Origin: Bartonella sp. HY038
GTDB taxonomy: Bacteria > Pseudomonadota > Alphaproteobacteria > Rhizobiales > Rhizobiaceae
DNA: 64,000 bases
NCBI RefSeq assembly: GCF_014117425.1
Contig: NZ_CP059725.1
Location: forward strand, 930,001-994,000
Direction: 5' to 3'
Part shown: one piece after another, positions 48,363-58,094 of the stretch
How positions within the stretch are numbered: the stretch's first letter is position 1
Layout of the letters: the number at the start of each line of letters is the position of its first letter
Made by a program: the position numbers and the translations under genes
Notes under the pieces: generated by a model
The model's input: the letters and a program-made list of their open reading frames with translations, nothing else
Told to the model about the DNA's origin: nothing
The model's database searches: none

Positions 48363-49796
48363 GTGGAACAAGCAGAAATTGGATTGATTGGTCTTGCCGT
48401 AATGGGGGCAAATCTTGCCCTTAACATTGCGGAAAAAGGTTATCGCGTCGCCGTTTATAACCGTACTTATGCCAAGACAGAAGAATTTTATAAAAATGCT
48501 GGCGATCTGCAGGATAAAATCATTCCATGTAAAACATTGGAAGAATTTGCGGCTGCCATTCGCCCACCGCGTCCAATTATTATCATGATTAAAGCTGGTG
48601 AACCAGTTGACGAACAATTACAAGAATTAGCACCACATCTATCAGACAATGATATTATGATTGATGCGGGTAATGCCAATTTCCGCGATACAATCCGCCG
48701 CTTTAACACCTATAAGGACACAGGCTTGACCTTTATGGGCATTGGGGTTTCAGGCGGTGAAGAAGGTGCGCGTCACGGTCCATCAATTATGGTTGGTGGC
48801 ACAGAAACCTCATGGAAGCGGGTTGAACCAATCTTAACTGCAATTGCTGCGCGCTATGATGGCGAACCTTGTGTTGCACGCATGGGCAATGACGGTGCTG
48901 GCCATTTTGTTAAAACCATTCATAATGGTATTGAATATGCTGACATGCAGATGATTGCCGAAATTTATGGCATTTTCCGCGATGGTCTTAAAAAGGACGC
49001 GCACGATATTTCCAATATTTTTGGTGAATGGAATAAAGGCCGCCTTAACTCTTATTTGATCGAAATTACTGCAACGGTTTTAGGCGCAAAAGACCCAATA
49101 TCTGGTATGCCCATGGTTGACATGATTGTCGATAAAGCTGGACAAAAAGGCACAGGCAAATGGTCGGTGATTGAAGCGCAAAATATGAATGTGCCAGCAA
49201 CCTCGATTGAGGCAGCGGTTGCTGCTCGTTGTATTTCAGCTCTTAAAGATCAACGTCAAGCTGCAGCTAAATTATTTGGTGCGCAAAATACCGATTTTTC
49301 AATTTCGTATGATGATGCGCTTAATCATGATTTGGCACAAGCATTGCTTGCCGCTAAAATTGCCGCCTATGCGCAGGGCTTTGTTGTTATGGCAGAAGCA
49401 TCACGCGACTATAATTGGTCGTTGCCAATGCCTGAAATTGCAAAGATTTGGCGCGCTGGTTGCATTATCCGTTCGCAATTTTTGGATGATATTGCTAAAG
49501 CCTTTGTTGATGCACCAGATGCAGTTAATCTTATTGTAACGCCAACATTTGCTGCCATGGTTAAAGAGGCATTGCCATCTTTACGCCGTATCACTTGCGC
49601 CGCCTTGCAAGCAGGTTTGCCTGTTCCAGCTTTGTCAGCAGCTCTTAATTATTTTGATAGTTATAAGCAAGAACGCGGTACTGCCAATTTAATTCAGGCG
49701 CAACGCGATTTCTTTGGCGCGCATGGTTTTGATCGTATCGATGGCAAGGATATTCACCACGGCCCTTGGGGATCTGGTTTAGCTGATTTTAAATAA
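48363..49796 (+). CDS. gnd: 6-phosphogluconate dehydrogenase (decarboxylating)
   Basis: 477 residues, dimer type. Oxidises 6-phosphogluconate to ribulose-5-phosphate with NADP in the pentose phosphate pathway. NADP-binding 'GLAVMGANLALNIAEKGY' (about 9-26), substrate-binding 'GVSGGEEGARHGPSIMVGG' and catalytic 'GHFVKTIHNGIEYADMQ' with the general-base lysine; C-terminal tail 'RTGK'-like 'DRIDGKDIHHGPWG'. The start codon is GTG at 48363 with a GTGAG-type Shine-Dalgarno. Monocistronic. Confidence 0.96.
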   Translation: MEQAEIGLIGLAVMGANLALNIAEKGYRVAVYNRTYAKTEEFYKNAGDLQDKIIPCKTLEEFAAAIRPPRPIIIMIKAGEPVDEQLQELAPHLSDNDIMIDAGNANFRDTIRRFNTYKDTGLTFMGIGVSGGEEGARHGPSIMVGGTETSWKRVEPILTAIAARYDGEPCVARMGNDGAGHFVKTIHNGIEYADMQMIAEIYGIFRDGLKKDAHDISNIFGEWNKGRLNSYLIEITATVLGAKDPISGMPMVDMIVDKAGQKGTGKWSVIEAQNMNVPATSIEAAVAARCISALKDQRQAAAKLFGAQNTDFSISYDDALNHDLAQALLAAKIAAYAQGFVVMAEASRDYNWSLPMPEIAKIWRAGCIIRSQFLDDIAKAFVDAPDAVNLIVTPTFAAMVKEALPSLRRITCAALQAGLPVPALSAALNYFDSYKQERGTANLIQAQRDFFGAHGFDRIDGKDIHHGPWGSGLADFK

Positions 49797-50003
49797 GCAG
49801 TTAAATGTAGTTAATGTGGTTGCAACCATTTACCGCTTACCCAATATCAATCTTATTCATTGTTTCAAGTCGCATGAATTATGAAAAATGATAATCTTGG
49901 ATTGATTTTGGGGGAGGGGTTGAAGCATAATCTGCTAATTGGAATGAAGTGGTCTGAGAATTTTTTTGTAAAAATCCAAGGATTTAATTGAGAAAAGGCG
50001 CTA

Positions 50004-50027
50004 AAACTTAAGAATATTCTTAAGTTT
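50004..50027. other. 24-bp perfect palindrome
   Basis: The arms AAACTTAAGAAT and ATTCTTAAGTTT meet with no spacer. It lies in the 430-base gap (49797-50226) between convergent gnd and the tartrate/malate dehydrogenase gene, where no promoter for either is needed. Could be a regulator site, a cruciform or an old insertion scar. Confidence 0.6.
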
Positions 50028-50101
50028 CCTCGACAAAGTTAGCACAAAAATTTCCTCATACCATTTCGTTCAAATTAATGGGTTCTGACCCTAGGGTGTT
50101 G

Positions 50102-50139
50102 GAGAGCTAAAGATGGAGCTATACCCATCTTTAGCTCTC
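50102..50139. terminator. 15-bp perfect stem-loop between convergent genes
   Basis: GAGAGCTAAAGATGG (50102-50116) pairs perfectly with CCATCTTTAGCTCTC (50125-50139), 8-nt loop. No T run on either side, so a factor-dependent terminator or mRNA 3'-end structure is as likely as an intrinsic terminator. Confidence 0.5.
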
Positions 50140-50226
50140 GTGACCGTATATTCTTGAGCCGCATTATCTTTGCAAAGATCAATGATTCATGACGCAGCTG
50201 TTTTTAATGATATCATATTGAAAAAC

Positions 50227-51300
50227 TTAAATATTGCTGCTTGCAATGGCATCTAACATTGCATCGGTTACCTCTTTTGTTGTCGCAGTGCCACCAATAT
50301 CTGGTGTTTTAATATTTTTGCCACCAACAATTTCAATAGCATCCATAATTCGGTTAGCACCGCCAGTTTCACCTAAATGGTCAAGCATTTGCGCCGCTGT
50401 CCAAAAGGCTGCAATAGGGTTGGCTATTCCTTTACCGGTAATGTCAAAAGCTGAACCATGAATAGGTTCAAACATTGAAGGGAAACGGCGCTGCGGATCA
50501 ATATTGGCCGTTGGGGCAACACCAAGGCTACCTGCCAATGCTCCCGCAAGATCAGATAAGATATCGGCATGAAGATTGGTGGCAACAATTGTATCTAAGC
50601 TTTCTGGTTTCAGCACCATCCGCACAGTCATTGCATCAACCAACATTTTATCCCAAGTCACCTCTGGAAATTCCTTTGATACTTCCTCAGCTATTTCATC
50701 CCACATCACCATACCAAAGCGTTGCGCATTAGATTTCGTCACCACTGTTAACAGTTTTCGTGGTCGCGATTGAGCTAATGCAAAGGCATAGCGCATAATG
50801 CGAGCAACTCCAGTACGGGTAAAAATAGATACTTCAGTCCCAACTTCCTCTGGCAAGCCCTTATGGGTGCGCCCACCATTTCCTGAATATTCCCCTTCAG
50901 AGTTTTCACGCACAATAACCCAATCAAGAGTACCTACGCCGCAATTGCGCAAAGGCGGCACAATACCGGTTAATATTTTTGTTGGACGAACATTGGCATA
51001 TTGGTCGAACCCCTGACATATGGGCAAGCGCAAGCCCCATAAAGTGATATGGTCAGGAATATCTGGCGCGCCTACAGCACCAAAATAGATCGCATCATAT
51101 GGCTTTAATTGCTCTAACCCGTCTTTGGGCATCATTTCACCATTTTTACGGTAATAATCCGACCCCCAATCAAATGTGGTAAAGTCAAATTCTACGCCAT
51201 TTAGCCGCTTTTCAACTGCTTTAATAACCTTAATGCCAGCTTCGATAACCTCAGGACCAATACCATCGGCTGGAATAGCTGCTATTTTATATTTATGCAT
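50227..51300 (-). CDS. ttuC: Tartrate / D-malate dehydrogenase (decarboxylating)
   Basis: 357 residues of the isocitrate/isopropylmalate dehydrogenase superfamily. 'AIPADGIGPEVIEAGIKVI' at the start, the substrate arginines in 'LWGLRLPICQGFDQYANVRP', 'VRENSEGEYSGNGGRTHKG', the Mg-binding aspartates in 'ATNLHADILSDLAGALAG' and NAD loop 'EPIHGSAFDITGKGIANP' are those of the TtuC/DmlA (YeaU) group, which oxidises tartrate, D-malate or isopropylmalate with NAD. The MFS transporter gene lies 44 nt upstream on the same strand and a divergent LysR regulator follows: a typical dicarboxylate catabolic cassette. Exact substrate not decidable. Confidence 0.9.
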   Translation of the reverse strand: MHKYKIAAIPADGIGPEVIEAGIKVIKAVEKRLNGVEFDFTTFDWGSDYYRKNGEMMPKDGLEQLKPYDAIYFGAVGAPDIPDHITLWGLRLPICQGFDQYANVRPTKILTGIVPPLRNCGVGTLDWVIVRENSEGEYSGNGGRTHKGLPEEVGTEVSIFTRTGVARIMRYAFALAQSRPRKLLTVVTKSNAQRFGMVMWDEIAEEVSKEFPEVTWDKMLVDAMTVRMVLKPESLDTIVATNLHADILSDLAGALAGSLGVAPTANIDPQRRFPSMFEPIHGSAFDITGKGIANPIAAFWTAAQMLDHLGETGGANRIMDAIEIVGGKNIKTPDIGGTATTKEVTDAMLDAIASSNI

Positions 51301-51344
51301 AATAAACCTCTTTTATCCTTAAATATATTATATCAAACTGTCTT

Positions 51345-52643
51345 CTATTTTACTGGCTTGGTTGCCGACGCCAGAATAATGGTTAAAACACTTGAAACAA
51401 CAAGCAAACCCGCTACAAAATATAAACCGCCGGAAAAACTACCGCTTTGATCTTTTATCCAACCAATCATTGTTGGACCCAAAAAACCACCTAGATTTCC
51501 GATTGAATTGATAGTTGCAATGCCGGCCGCGGCGGCAGAACCTGATAGGAAAATAGTTGGCATGCTCCACATTGGTGGCTTTGAACAAGATATGCCAATA
51601 TTAACGATGGTAAGGGTAAAAATTATACCTATGATCGACGAAACCATCGCAGCTAGCACAAGACCACAAGCAGCAACCAAACATGCAATCACTACATGCC
51701 AAGTACGCTCATTGGATTTATCGGAATGACGTGCCCAAAGGAACATAGCAACCACGGCAAATATAGCAGGAATTGCATTAGCAAAGCCAATCTCCAAAGA
51801 ATTAAGCCCTGTTGTTTTAATGATTTGTGGCGCCCAAATCCCAGGCGTATACAGCCCTGCCGATGTGCCGAAATATATGATAGCAAGCGCTAAGACGCGA
51901 ATATCAGCAAGCCCTGCTAATATGCTATGCTTGGCAGTAGCTTGTTTATTGCGCTGCTCATTCGCCATTGTTTCAGTAAGCCAATTACGCTCATCTTTAC
52001 TTAACCAGTTTGCCTTTTCGGGCTTGTCTGTCATATAGAATAATACAACCACACCCAATATAATGGCGGGTATTGCCTCTAGAATAAACATCCATTGCCA
52101 ACCGGCATAGCCCATTAAACCATGCATCTGCATTAGCGCACCAGATATTGGTGAGCCAAGTGCCGTTGATAGCGGGGCAGCAGCCATAAATAATGCAGTG
52201 ACACCGGCGCGCGAACGCATTGGAAACCAAAAACTCAAATAAAGAATGATGCCAGGGAAAAACCCCGCTTCGGCTGCACCAAGTAAAAAACGCAAAACAT
52301 AAAAACTAACTGGCCCTTGCACAAAAGCCATTGCACCTGAAACCAACCCCCATGTGATCATCACCCGCGCAATCCAAATTCTTGCGCCAACCTTATTTAA
52401 AATAAGGTTAGAGGGTACTTCAAAGAGAAAATAGCCAAGAAAAAAAATGCCTGCGCCTAACCCATAAACCGTATTGGAAAGGCCGATATCCTTATTCATT
52501 TCAAGCGAGGCAAAACCAATATTGACCCGATCAAGAAAGGCGATGAAATATAAAACCATGATAAATGGCACTATGCGCCAAGTAACCTTTTTTATGACCG
52601 CGTTACCATAGGTCACATGATCAGCTTTAACCTCTTGCTGCAT
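51345..52643 (-). CDS. MFS transporter, anion:cation symporter (TtuB-like)
   Basis: 432 residues, 12 transmembrane helices. 'VPFIMVLYFIAFLDRVNIGF' at the start and 'EAGFFPGIILYLSFWFP' in helix 4/5 are signatures of the ACS family (tartrate, phthalate, glucarate uptake). Co-transcribed with the tartrate/malate dehydrogenase, so it probably imports its substrate. GGGAGGA lies before the ATG. The 108-bp gap to the divergent LysR gene holds a CTCGCGAG palindrome at 52686-52693. Confidence 0.9.
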   Translation of the reverse strand: MQQEVKADHVTYGNAVIKKVTWRIVPFIMVLYFIAFLDRVNIGFASLEMNKDIGLSNTVYGLGAGIFFLGYFLFEVPSNLILNKVGARIWIARVMITWGLVSGAMAFVQGPVSFYVLRFLLGAAEAGFFPGIILYLSFWFPMRSRAGVTALFMAAAPLSTALGSPISGALMQMHGLMGYAGWQWMFILEAIPAIILGVVVLFYMTDKPEKANWLSKDERNWLTETMANEQRNKQATAKHSILAGLADIRVLALAIIYFGTSAGLYTPGIWAPQIIKTTGLNSLEIGFANAIPAIFAVVAMFLWARHSDKSNERTWHVVIACLVAACGLVLAAMVSSIIGIIFTLTIVNIGISCSKPPMWSMPTIFLSGSAAAAGIATINSIGNLGGFLGPTMIGWIKDQSGSFSGGLYFVAGLLVVSSVLTIILASATKPVK

Positions 52644-52751
52644 GTCTTCCTCCCATCATGCAATAACTCCCACGCCATAAAAGCGCTCGCGAGGTTGGAA
52701 AAACAATGTTAAATTGATTATATAAAAAAATGGAATAATAGGGGAAATATA

Positions 52752-53666
52752 ATGGATCTTGCCCATATCGAGTATTTTTTGCTGCTTTGCAAAGAAATGC
52801 ATTTTGGCCGCACTGCAAAAAAATTGAATATTGCCCCCGCCAGTCTCTCACGGCATATTCGAATGCTTGAGCAATCTTTCAATGTTCGGCTCTTTATTCG
52901 TACAACTAGAAATATTATCCTTACCAAAGAAGGCGAATATCTTTTTAAACATGGTCCAGAATTATTAACACTTGCACAAACAATTACGCAGAATATCGCT
53001 TTAATGGAAAAAACTGAGAAAAATGAATTGCAAATTGGTGCAATGGATAGTGCTGCGTCTGGTCTATTACCAATGCTTATGCGTGATTTTTATCAAGAAA
53101 ATCAAAATATCAAACTTTTCATGCACGAAGATAAAACAATTAATCTCATTCCGAAAATTCTCACCGGTCGGCTCGATATTGCGTTTATCCGCTCACCAGA
53201 ACAAAAAAATCCATTATTGCAAATAATCAACCTTTTTGATGAACATATGGTTATTGCGCTGCCTAGCAGCCATCCACTGGCCACAGCAGAAAAAATAACC
53301 ATCGATGATCTTAAAGACCAACCAATGATATTACCAGAGCGGCGCTATCGCCCCCATAGCCATGATCTTGTTATCAATATTTTCAAAAGCAAAGGCTATG
53401 ATATCAATATTGCGCAAATGGCCAGCGAAAAAAATACAATCATTAATCTTGTTGCTATGAATATCGGGCTTGCGATTGTTCCACTATGGACAACAAAATT
53501 AACCCAGCAAGGGGTTAGTTTTGTTGAACTGCAACTTACCGACAATGCAAACTTAATGCGGCTGCCCCTTGCAGTAGCATTTTTAAAAAACACCAGAGAC
53601 GCGGCCCGCGAAAAGTTGTTTGAAATACTGCAAAAAAATATCAAAAACTATGCCGATGAACTATAG
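52752..53666 (+). CDS. LysR-family regulator of the adjacent cassette
   Basis: 304 residues. N-terminal HTH ('FGRTAKKLNIAPASLSRHIR', about 18-37) and LysR substrate-binding domain from about 90 ('ELQIGAMDSAASGLLPMLM'), resembling the CatR/BenM-like subgroup. Divergent from the MFS-dehydrogenase genes with 108 bp between, the usual layout when the LysR protein activates the other arm in response to the substrate. AGGGG precedes the ATG. Confidence 0.9.
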   Translation: MDLAHIEYFLLLCKEMHFGRTAKKLNIAPASLSRHIRMLEQSFNVRLFIRTTRNIILTKEGEYLFKHGPELLTLAQTITQNIALMEKTEKNELQIGAMDSAASGLLPMLMRDFYQENQNIKLFMHEDKTINLIPKILTGRLDIAFIRSPEQKNPLLQIINLFDEHMVIALPSSHPLATAEKITIDDLKDQPMILPERRYRPHSHDLVINIFKSKGYDINIAQMASEKNTIINLVAMNIGLAIVPLWTTKLTQQGVSFVELQLTDNANLMRLPLAVAFLKNTRDAAREKLFEILQKNIKNYADEL

Positions 53667-53782
53667 TTTATTTTTGCCACAAACTGGCATAGTTTTCCTT
53701 TGCGAAGAGCCATATTAGCAACTTTAAGCTATTACCATCTTACATTATCTTTCATATCGGGATCTTCAATAGCTAAAGTTTA

Positions 53783-55000
53783 TTATTTTTTTGCCTGCTT
53801 GATAATCTCTACAACCATTTCAGAAGCTTTTTTTAAGGAGTTAACTGGCAAATATTCAAAAATAGAATGAAAATTATGGGCCCCGCAAAAAAGATTAGGG
53901 CATGGCACACCTTTTTCAGTTAAAATAGTACCGTCAAAGCCACCACGCATCGGTTTTTTATCGATATTGAGCCCCATTAACGCCATAACATTTAAAGCAA
54001 GATCGGCCGCATAAGCGTTTTTGCCAGTTAAGCCTTCAGCAACATTTCGGTAAACTTCTTTATAGCGCATTCTTACGCATTCTTCACCAAATAGGGCTTT
54101 GAAACTATTGACTAAATCATTAACAAAAAGCCGGCGTTTTTCAAAATTATTGGCATCAAAATCACGTATATCCATAACCAAACTAGTTTTGGCGACATTG
54201 CCATTAATATTTTTAACCCAATAATATCCTTCGCGCCCTTGCGTATATTCCGGTCTTTCTCCAGCCGGCAACATGGCAATAAATTGGTGGGCAAAAAGCA
54301 GTGAATTGCGTAATTTCCCCTTAGCTGACATAGGGTGAGCTGCCTGCCCATAAAAATCAATGTGAAATTCACCGGCATTCCAATTTTCAAGCACGATTTC
54401 GCCAATAGCACAACAGTCAAGCGTGTAGGCAAAATCTACATTAAGAGCGTTAACATCAAGTGCTTTTGCACCAAGCAAACCAATTTCTTCGTCTGGAACA
54501 AAAACAAGTTTTACGACGCCATGTTCAATGTCAGGGTTTTGAACAAGAAACTGCACAGCATCCATAACTTCGGCAATTGCAGATTTATTATCGGCACCTA
54601 GCAAACTTGTGCCATCGGTTACGATAATTTGATCTCCAATATAATTTGCAATTTCAGGAAAATCATTTTGTTTTAAAACAATATTTTTTTGCTGATTTAA
54701 AACAATGTCGCCCCCCTTATAATCAATCACTTGCGCCTTAGTATCACCAACATATTCAGAACTGGTATCCATGTGGCAAACAAAGGCAATGCTAGGCTTA
54801 GCAGTGCTACTATTGGCTTTTAAAGTACCAATCGTAATTGCATGGTCTTGCTCTTCAACATCTAGCCCAAATGCGCGCATTTCTTTAGCCAATAATTCTG
54901 CCAACTGCCATTGGTTTTGGCTTGACGGTAATGTGCTTGCACCAGGAATAGCGGTTGTATTGATTTTGGTATATTGAATAAATCGATCAACAATGTCCAT
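53783..55000 (-). CDS. pepT: Peptidase T (tripeptidase)
   Basis: 405 residues of the M20B family. Zinc ligands and catalytic residues in 'SIAFVCHMDTSSEYVG' (His/Asp), 'LLGADNKSAIAEVMDAV' (bridging Asp), 'FVPDEEIGLLGAKALD' (Glu-Glu) and late 'FCGAHNFHSIFEYLPV' (His). Removes the N-terminal residue of tripeptides in the cytoplasm. It follows the dipeptide/oligopeptide-binding protein gene by 8 nt and is thus co-transcribed, coupling uptake to degradation. Confidence 0.95.
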   Translation of the reverse strand: MDIVDRFIQYTKINTTAIPGASTLPSSQNQWQLAELLAKEMRAFGLDVEEQDHAITIGTLKANSSTAKPSIAFVCHMDTSSEYVGDTKAQVIDYKGGDIVLNQQKNIVLKQNDFPEIANYIGDQIIVTDGTSLLGADNKSAIAEVMDAVQFLVQNPDIEHGVVKLVFVPDEEIGLLGAKALDVNALNVDFAYTLDCCAIGEIVLENWNAGEFHIDFYGQAAHPMSAKGKLRNSLLFAHQFIAMLPAGERPEYTQGREGYYWVKNINGNVAKTSLVMDIRDFDANNFEKRRLFVNDLVNSFKALFGEECVRMRYKEVYRNVAEGLTGKNAYAADLALNVMALMGLNIDKKPMRGGFDGTILTEKGVPCPNLFCGAHNFHSIFEYLPVNSLKKASEMVVEIIKQAKK

Positions 55001-55008
55001 AATTGTAC

Positions 55009-56616
55009 CTATTCTTCAATATCAACATCAAGAAAAGCATGAGAGCCGAAAGGATCTATTTTATAGTTTTTAACCTTGCTACTAATAGGCTGCTCAATAA
55101 TTTGATGAGCAATAGGCAGCCATGGATTTTCTTGTGCGAAAATATCTTGTGCTTTGCCATAAAGCGCATTACGCTTTGCTTGGTCGGCGCTTATGCGAGC
55201 TTCTTTAATAAGCCTATCAAATTCTTCATTGCACCAATTTGCTCGGTTAACTGCGCCAATAGCATCACAGCCAAGCAAAGTACCTAAATAACTATCTGGA
55301 TCAGCAATGCTTGGTGTCCAGCCAATAATCACCATTCCATCACGATCTTTGGCCAATGATAACTTCATATATTCAGCCCATTCATAGCTAATAATATCAG
55401 CCGTAATCCCAACTTTAGCTAAATCAACTTGCATTAACTCCGCCGCACGTCTTGCATTGGGCATATAGGGGCGAGAAACAGGCATTGCCCAAATCTTCAT
55501 GTGCAAATCTTTAACCCCAGCCTCGTCAAGCATAGCTTTTGCCTTTACTGGATCATAAGCATCAACGGGCAGATCCTTATAACCTGGAATTGAAGGCGGC
55601 ATCGCATTAATAGCAGGAAAAGCCGATCCTAAAAATACTGCATCAATAATAGCCCTTTTGTCTATAGCCATATTAATAGCACGGCGCACCCGCTTATCAT
55701 CAAAAGGTGGTTGCAAGGTGTTATAAGCACCATAACCAACATTTAGGCCATCACGCTTTAAAATAGTTATATCCTTATTGCTGCGCATTTTTTCAATGTC
55801 AGCAGGGTTTGGATAAGCAATTACGTGGCAATCACCGGTTAATAATTTTTGATATCGAACCGATGCATCTGGTGTAATTGAAAAAATGAGATTATCAATC
55901 TTTTGCTTGCCACCCCAGTAATCGGGATGAGCTTTATAACGAATAACAGTATCGCGCTGATAAGCAACAAATTGAAAAGCACCTGTACCAATTGGCTGTT
56001 GGATTAAGCCATCCAACTTTCCTTCTCGCACCAGTTGATCAGCATATTCTTTTGATTGAATTGCCGTAAAGGTCAAAGAAAGCGACTGAATAAAAATTGC
56101 GTTTGGTTCATTTAAAATAAATTTAACTGTATGGTCATCAATCTTTTCTATTTTCCGCAATAATTTATCAAAGCCATAAGATGTATATTGTGGCCAAAGT
56201 CCATCACCATAAAGCGGGTTTTCCTTATTGCTTTGACGGTCTAGTGTAAAAATCACATCATCAGCATTGAAATCGCGCGTAGGTTTAAAATAATTGGTCG
56301 TATGAAATTTCACGCCTTGGCGCAAATGAAAAACATATTCCTTACCATCATCTGAAACCTCCCAACTTGTTGCTAGGCCAGGCTTAGTGTTTGTTGTTCC
56401 AATTTCAACATTGATAAGTTTGTCAAAAATATTCCACGCGGAAGCGTCATAACTGGGTCCAGAAAAATTGCGTGCAGCATCAAAACCATCGGGCGATGCT
56501 TCAGAGCAATAAACTAATGTTTTTGCCTCAGCAGCCCCTAGATTGGAAGTGCAGAGCGTAGCTGTAGCCAGCAAAGCTGAAGAAAATAGTCTTTTAAGCT
56601 TGATTTTTTTATGCAT
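55009..56616 (-). CDS. Peptide ABC transporter substrate-binding protein (DppA-like)
   Basis: 535 residues with a signal peptide (about 1-30, 'LFSSALLATATLCTSNLGAA'). SBP_bac_5 family: 'YCSEASPDGFDAARNFSGPS' directly after cleavage is close to the DppA dipeptide-binding proteins, as are 'RQGVKFHTTNYFKPTRDFNA' and 'RRAINMAIDKRAIIDAVFLG'. No permease or ATPase genes lie nearby, so it must use a transporter encoded elsewhere. AGGGG lies 5 nt before the ATG at 56616; ATGs at 56619 and 56631 are also in frame. In operon with pepT. Confidence 0.92.
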   Translation of the reverse strand: MHKKIKLKRLFSSALLATATLCTSNLGAAEAKTLVYCSEASPDGFDAARNFSGPSYDASAWNIFDKLINVEIGTTNTKPGLATSWEVSDDGKEYVFHLRQGVKFHTTNYFKPTRDFNADDVIFTLDRQSNKENPLYGDGLWPQYTSYGFDKLLRKIEKIDDHTVKFILNEPNAIFIQSLSLTFTAIQSKEYADQLVREGKLDGLIQQPIGTGAFQFVAYQRDTVIRYKAHPDYWGGKQKIDNLIFSITPDASVRYQKLLTGDCHVIAYPNPADIEKMRSNKDITILKRDGLNVGYGAYNTLQPPFDDKRVRRAINMAIDKRAIIDAVFLGSAFPAINAMPPSIPGYKDLPVDAYDPVKAKAMLDEAGVKDLHMKIWAMPVSRPYMPNARRAAELMQVDLAKVGITADIISYEWAEYMKLSLAKDRDGMVIIGWTPSIADPDSYLGTLLGCDAIGAVNRANWCNEEFDRLIKEARISADQAKRNALYGKAQDIFAQENPWLPIAHQIIEQPISSKVKNYKIDPFGSHAFLDVDIEE

Positions 56617-56883
56617 CATGTCCCCTACCATTTTATGCCGTAGCTCATTTTAAAGCAAAAAAGCCACATTTTCCCAATTGTTTGATTTATGACAGCAAAA
56701 TTATTCATCTGTCAATAATACAATAATTACTTATTAATATGGGCTAAAATAGTACTTAAAATTACGGTGACCAATATTTATGATTCTAGATTGACATAAA
56801 TCCATAAATGCTGACTTATATAAAATTAAATATTTAAATAAAACCAGAATTAAATAGTTTTATATTATAAATTAGGAATATTT

Positions 56884-57942
56884 ATGAAATATATTTTTCT
56901 AATAGCAAGTATTTTAACAATTTTTATTGCGTTTCAAACTCATAGCTTTGCAAATGGTGGCCCAGTTGAAAGAGCCGATCCAGTGCCAGAATTAAGTCCT
57001 GAGTTACAAAAAATAATCGATCATCATTATGATTATCCTTATTCTAAAAATTATACTTACCCCGATGAGATTTATGAGCGCAGAAAACGAGTAGAAGACG
57101 ATATTTACAGCCAATATATCAATATACGCAGGCCTTCACGGGTGTATAGAACTGCAGAACATTATAAAGAAGACCTGCAAATGCATGAAATGGCGTTAAA
57201 GATTGGTCTTTGTCAAAAAATAACTGATGCGGAGATGGAGGCCATTAAAGATCGTATCAATAAGCGATATAATGGGCGAGTGATACTTGAATTAGCCGTT
57301 GATCAACGAAACTTAGAGGCCATTGATTTGCTTTTTAAATATGGCGCTGATCCTTTTATGTCTTATGCGGGAGATTTTCCGCGTGGTAAGCCGCCTTTTA
57401 TTAATTTTGCCTATGAGATGCGCGATACGTTTAACCCCGGCTTTAGTGTTGATGCTATTAGGCTTTTTACAAAAAATGGGTTTGATCCTAATCATGTTAT
57501 GGATTTAAAATTGGACGGTGTAACTTTTGTAGAAAATGGCATGACATTTCTAGCCGGCATGGTTTTGGTTAAAAATGAATTAGCTTGGGTTTCATTAATG
57601 GAGGGCGGCGGAAATCCATGGGCAAAATTTAAGATAGGTGGTAGAATAATGAATATTGCAGCTTACGCTGCATCAAGCGAAGATATAGGCTTTTTAGATT
57701 ATGTAATTGAAAACGGCTATTTAAAAACTGCGAGTAAAGAAGATATTGAAGATCTTATCGCCAAAATAATGGAAATGCCATTATATGCTGATTATGCGGG
57801 CACAGAAAGTAGGCAACGTATTTTACAATCAATAATTGAACAAACTGATATTGTTCCAACGAAAGAAATGTTTGATTATATCAATTGGCGTGGTAATAGC
57901 AAAACAGAAAGCATAGACTACATCCTTAGAAAAAAATATTGA
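56884..57942 (+). CDS. Secreted ankyrin-like protein, copy 1
   Basis: 352 residues. Signal peptide 1-23 (hydrophobic 'FLIASILTIFIAFQTHSFA'), then a conserved NGGPVER motif and a Tyr/Arg-rich helical region. Near 135-160 comes an ankyrin-type helix pair ('VDQRNLEAIDLLFKYGADPF'), with weaker repeats after it ('VDAIRLFTKNGFDPNHVM', 'IGFLDYVIENGYLKTA'). Probably periplasmic or exported and protein-binding. Closely similar to the gene at 60149-61177 on the opposite strand; identity starts at the start codon and is strongest over the first 60 residues. No enzyme motif. Low-GC, unlike housekeeping genes nearby. Confidence 0.75.
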   Translation: MKYIFLIASILTIFIAFQTHSFANGGPVERADPVPELSPELQKIIDHHYDYPYSKNYTYPDEIYERRKRVEDDIYSQYINIRRPSRVYRTAEHYKEDLQMHEMALKIGLCQKITDAEMEAIKDRINKRYNGRVILELAVDQRNLEAIDLLFKYGADPFMSYAGDFPRGKPPFINFAYEMRDTFNPGFSVDAIRLFTKNGFDPNHVMDLKLDGVTFVENGMTFLAGMVLVKNELAWVSLMEGGGNPWAKFKIGGRIMNIAAYAASSEDIGFLDYVIENGYLKTASKEDIEDLIAKIMEMPLYADYAGTESRQRILQSIIEQTDIVPTKEMFDYINWRGNSKTESIDYILRKKY

Positions 57943-57951
57943 AGCTGCACC

Positions 57952-58061
57952 AGATAACTGAGAAAGTTTACTGCTAGAAAATGCTCCATCAATCGATCTT
58001 GTTTAACTTTCGTTAATTGACACTTTCTCATGCTTATACCAGTAAACTTTCTCAGTTATCT
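57952..58061. mobile_element. 110-bp MITE-like element with 22-bp perfect terminal inverted repeats
   Basis: Positions 57952-57973 and 58040-58061 are perfect 22-base inverted repeats (outer ends AGATAACTGAG / CTCAGTTATCT) enclosing 66 bases with no reading frame. An extra ACTTTCTCA copy lies inside at 58022-58030. GCAC occurs one base outside each end (57947-57950 and 58063-58066), a possible 4-bp target duplication. No transposase is present, so if mobile it is non-autonomous. As it starts 10 nt after the ankyrin-like gene stop, it may also act as that gene's 3' hairpin. Confidence 0.55.
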
Positions 58062-58094
58062 AGCACAGCGCTTTTTTTCTATAAAGTTAACTTC

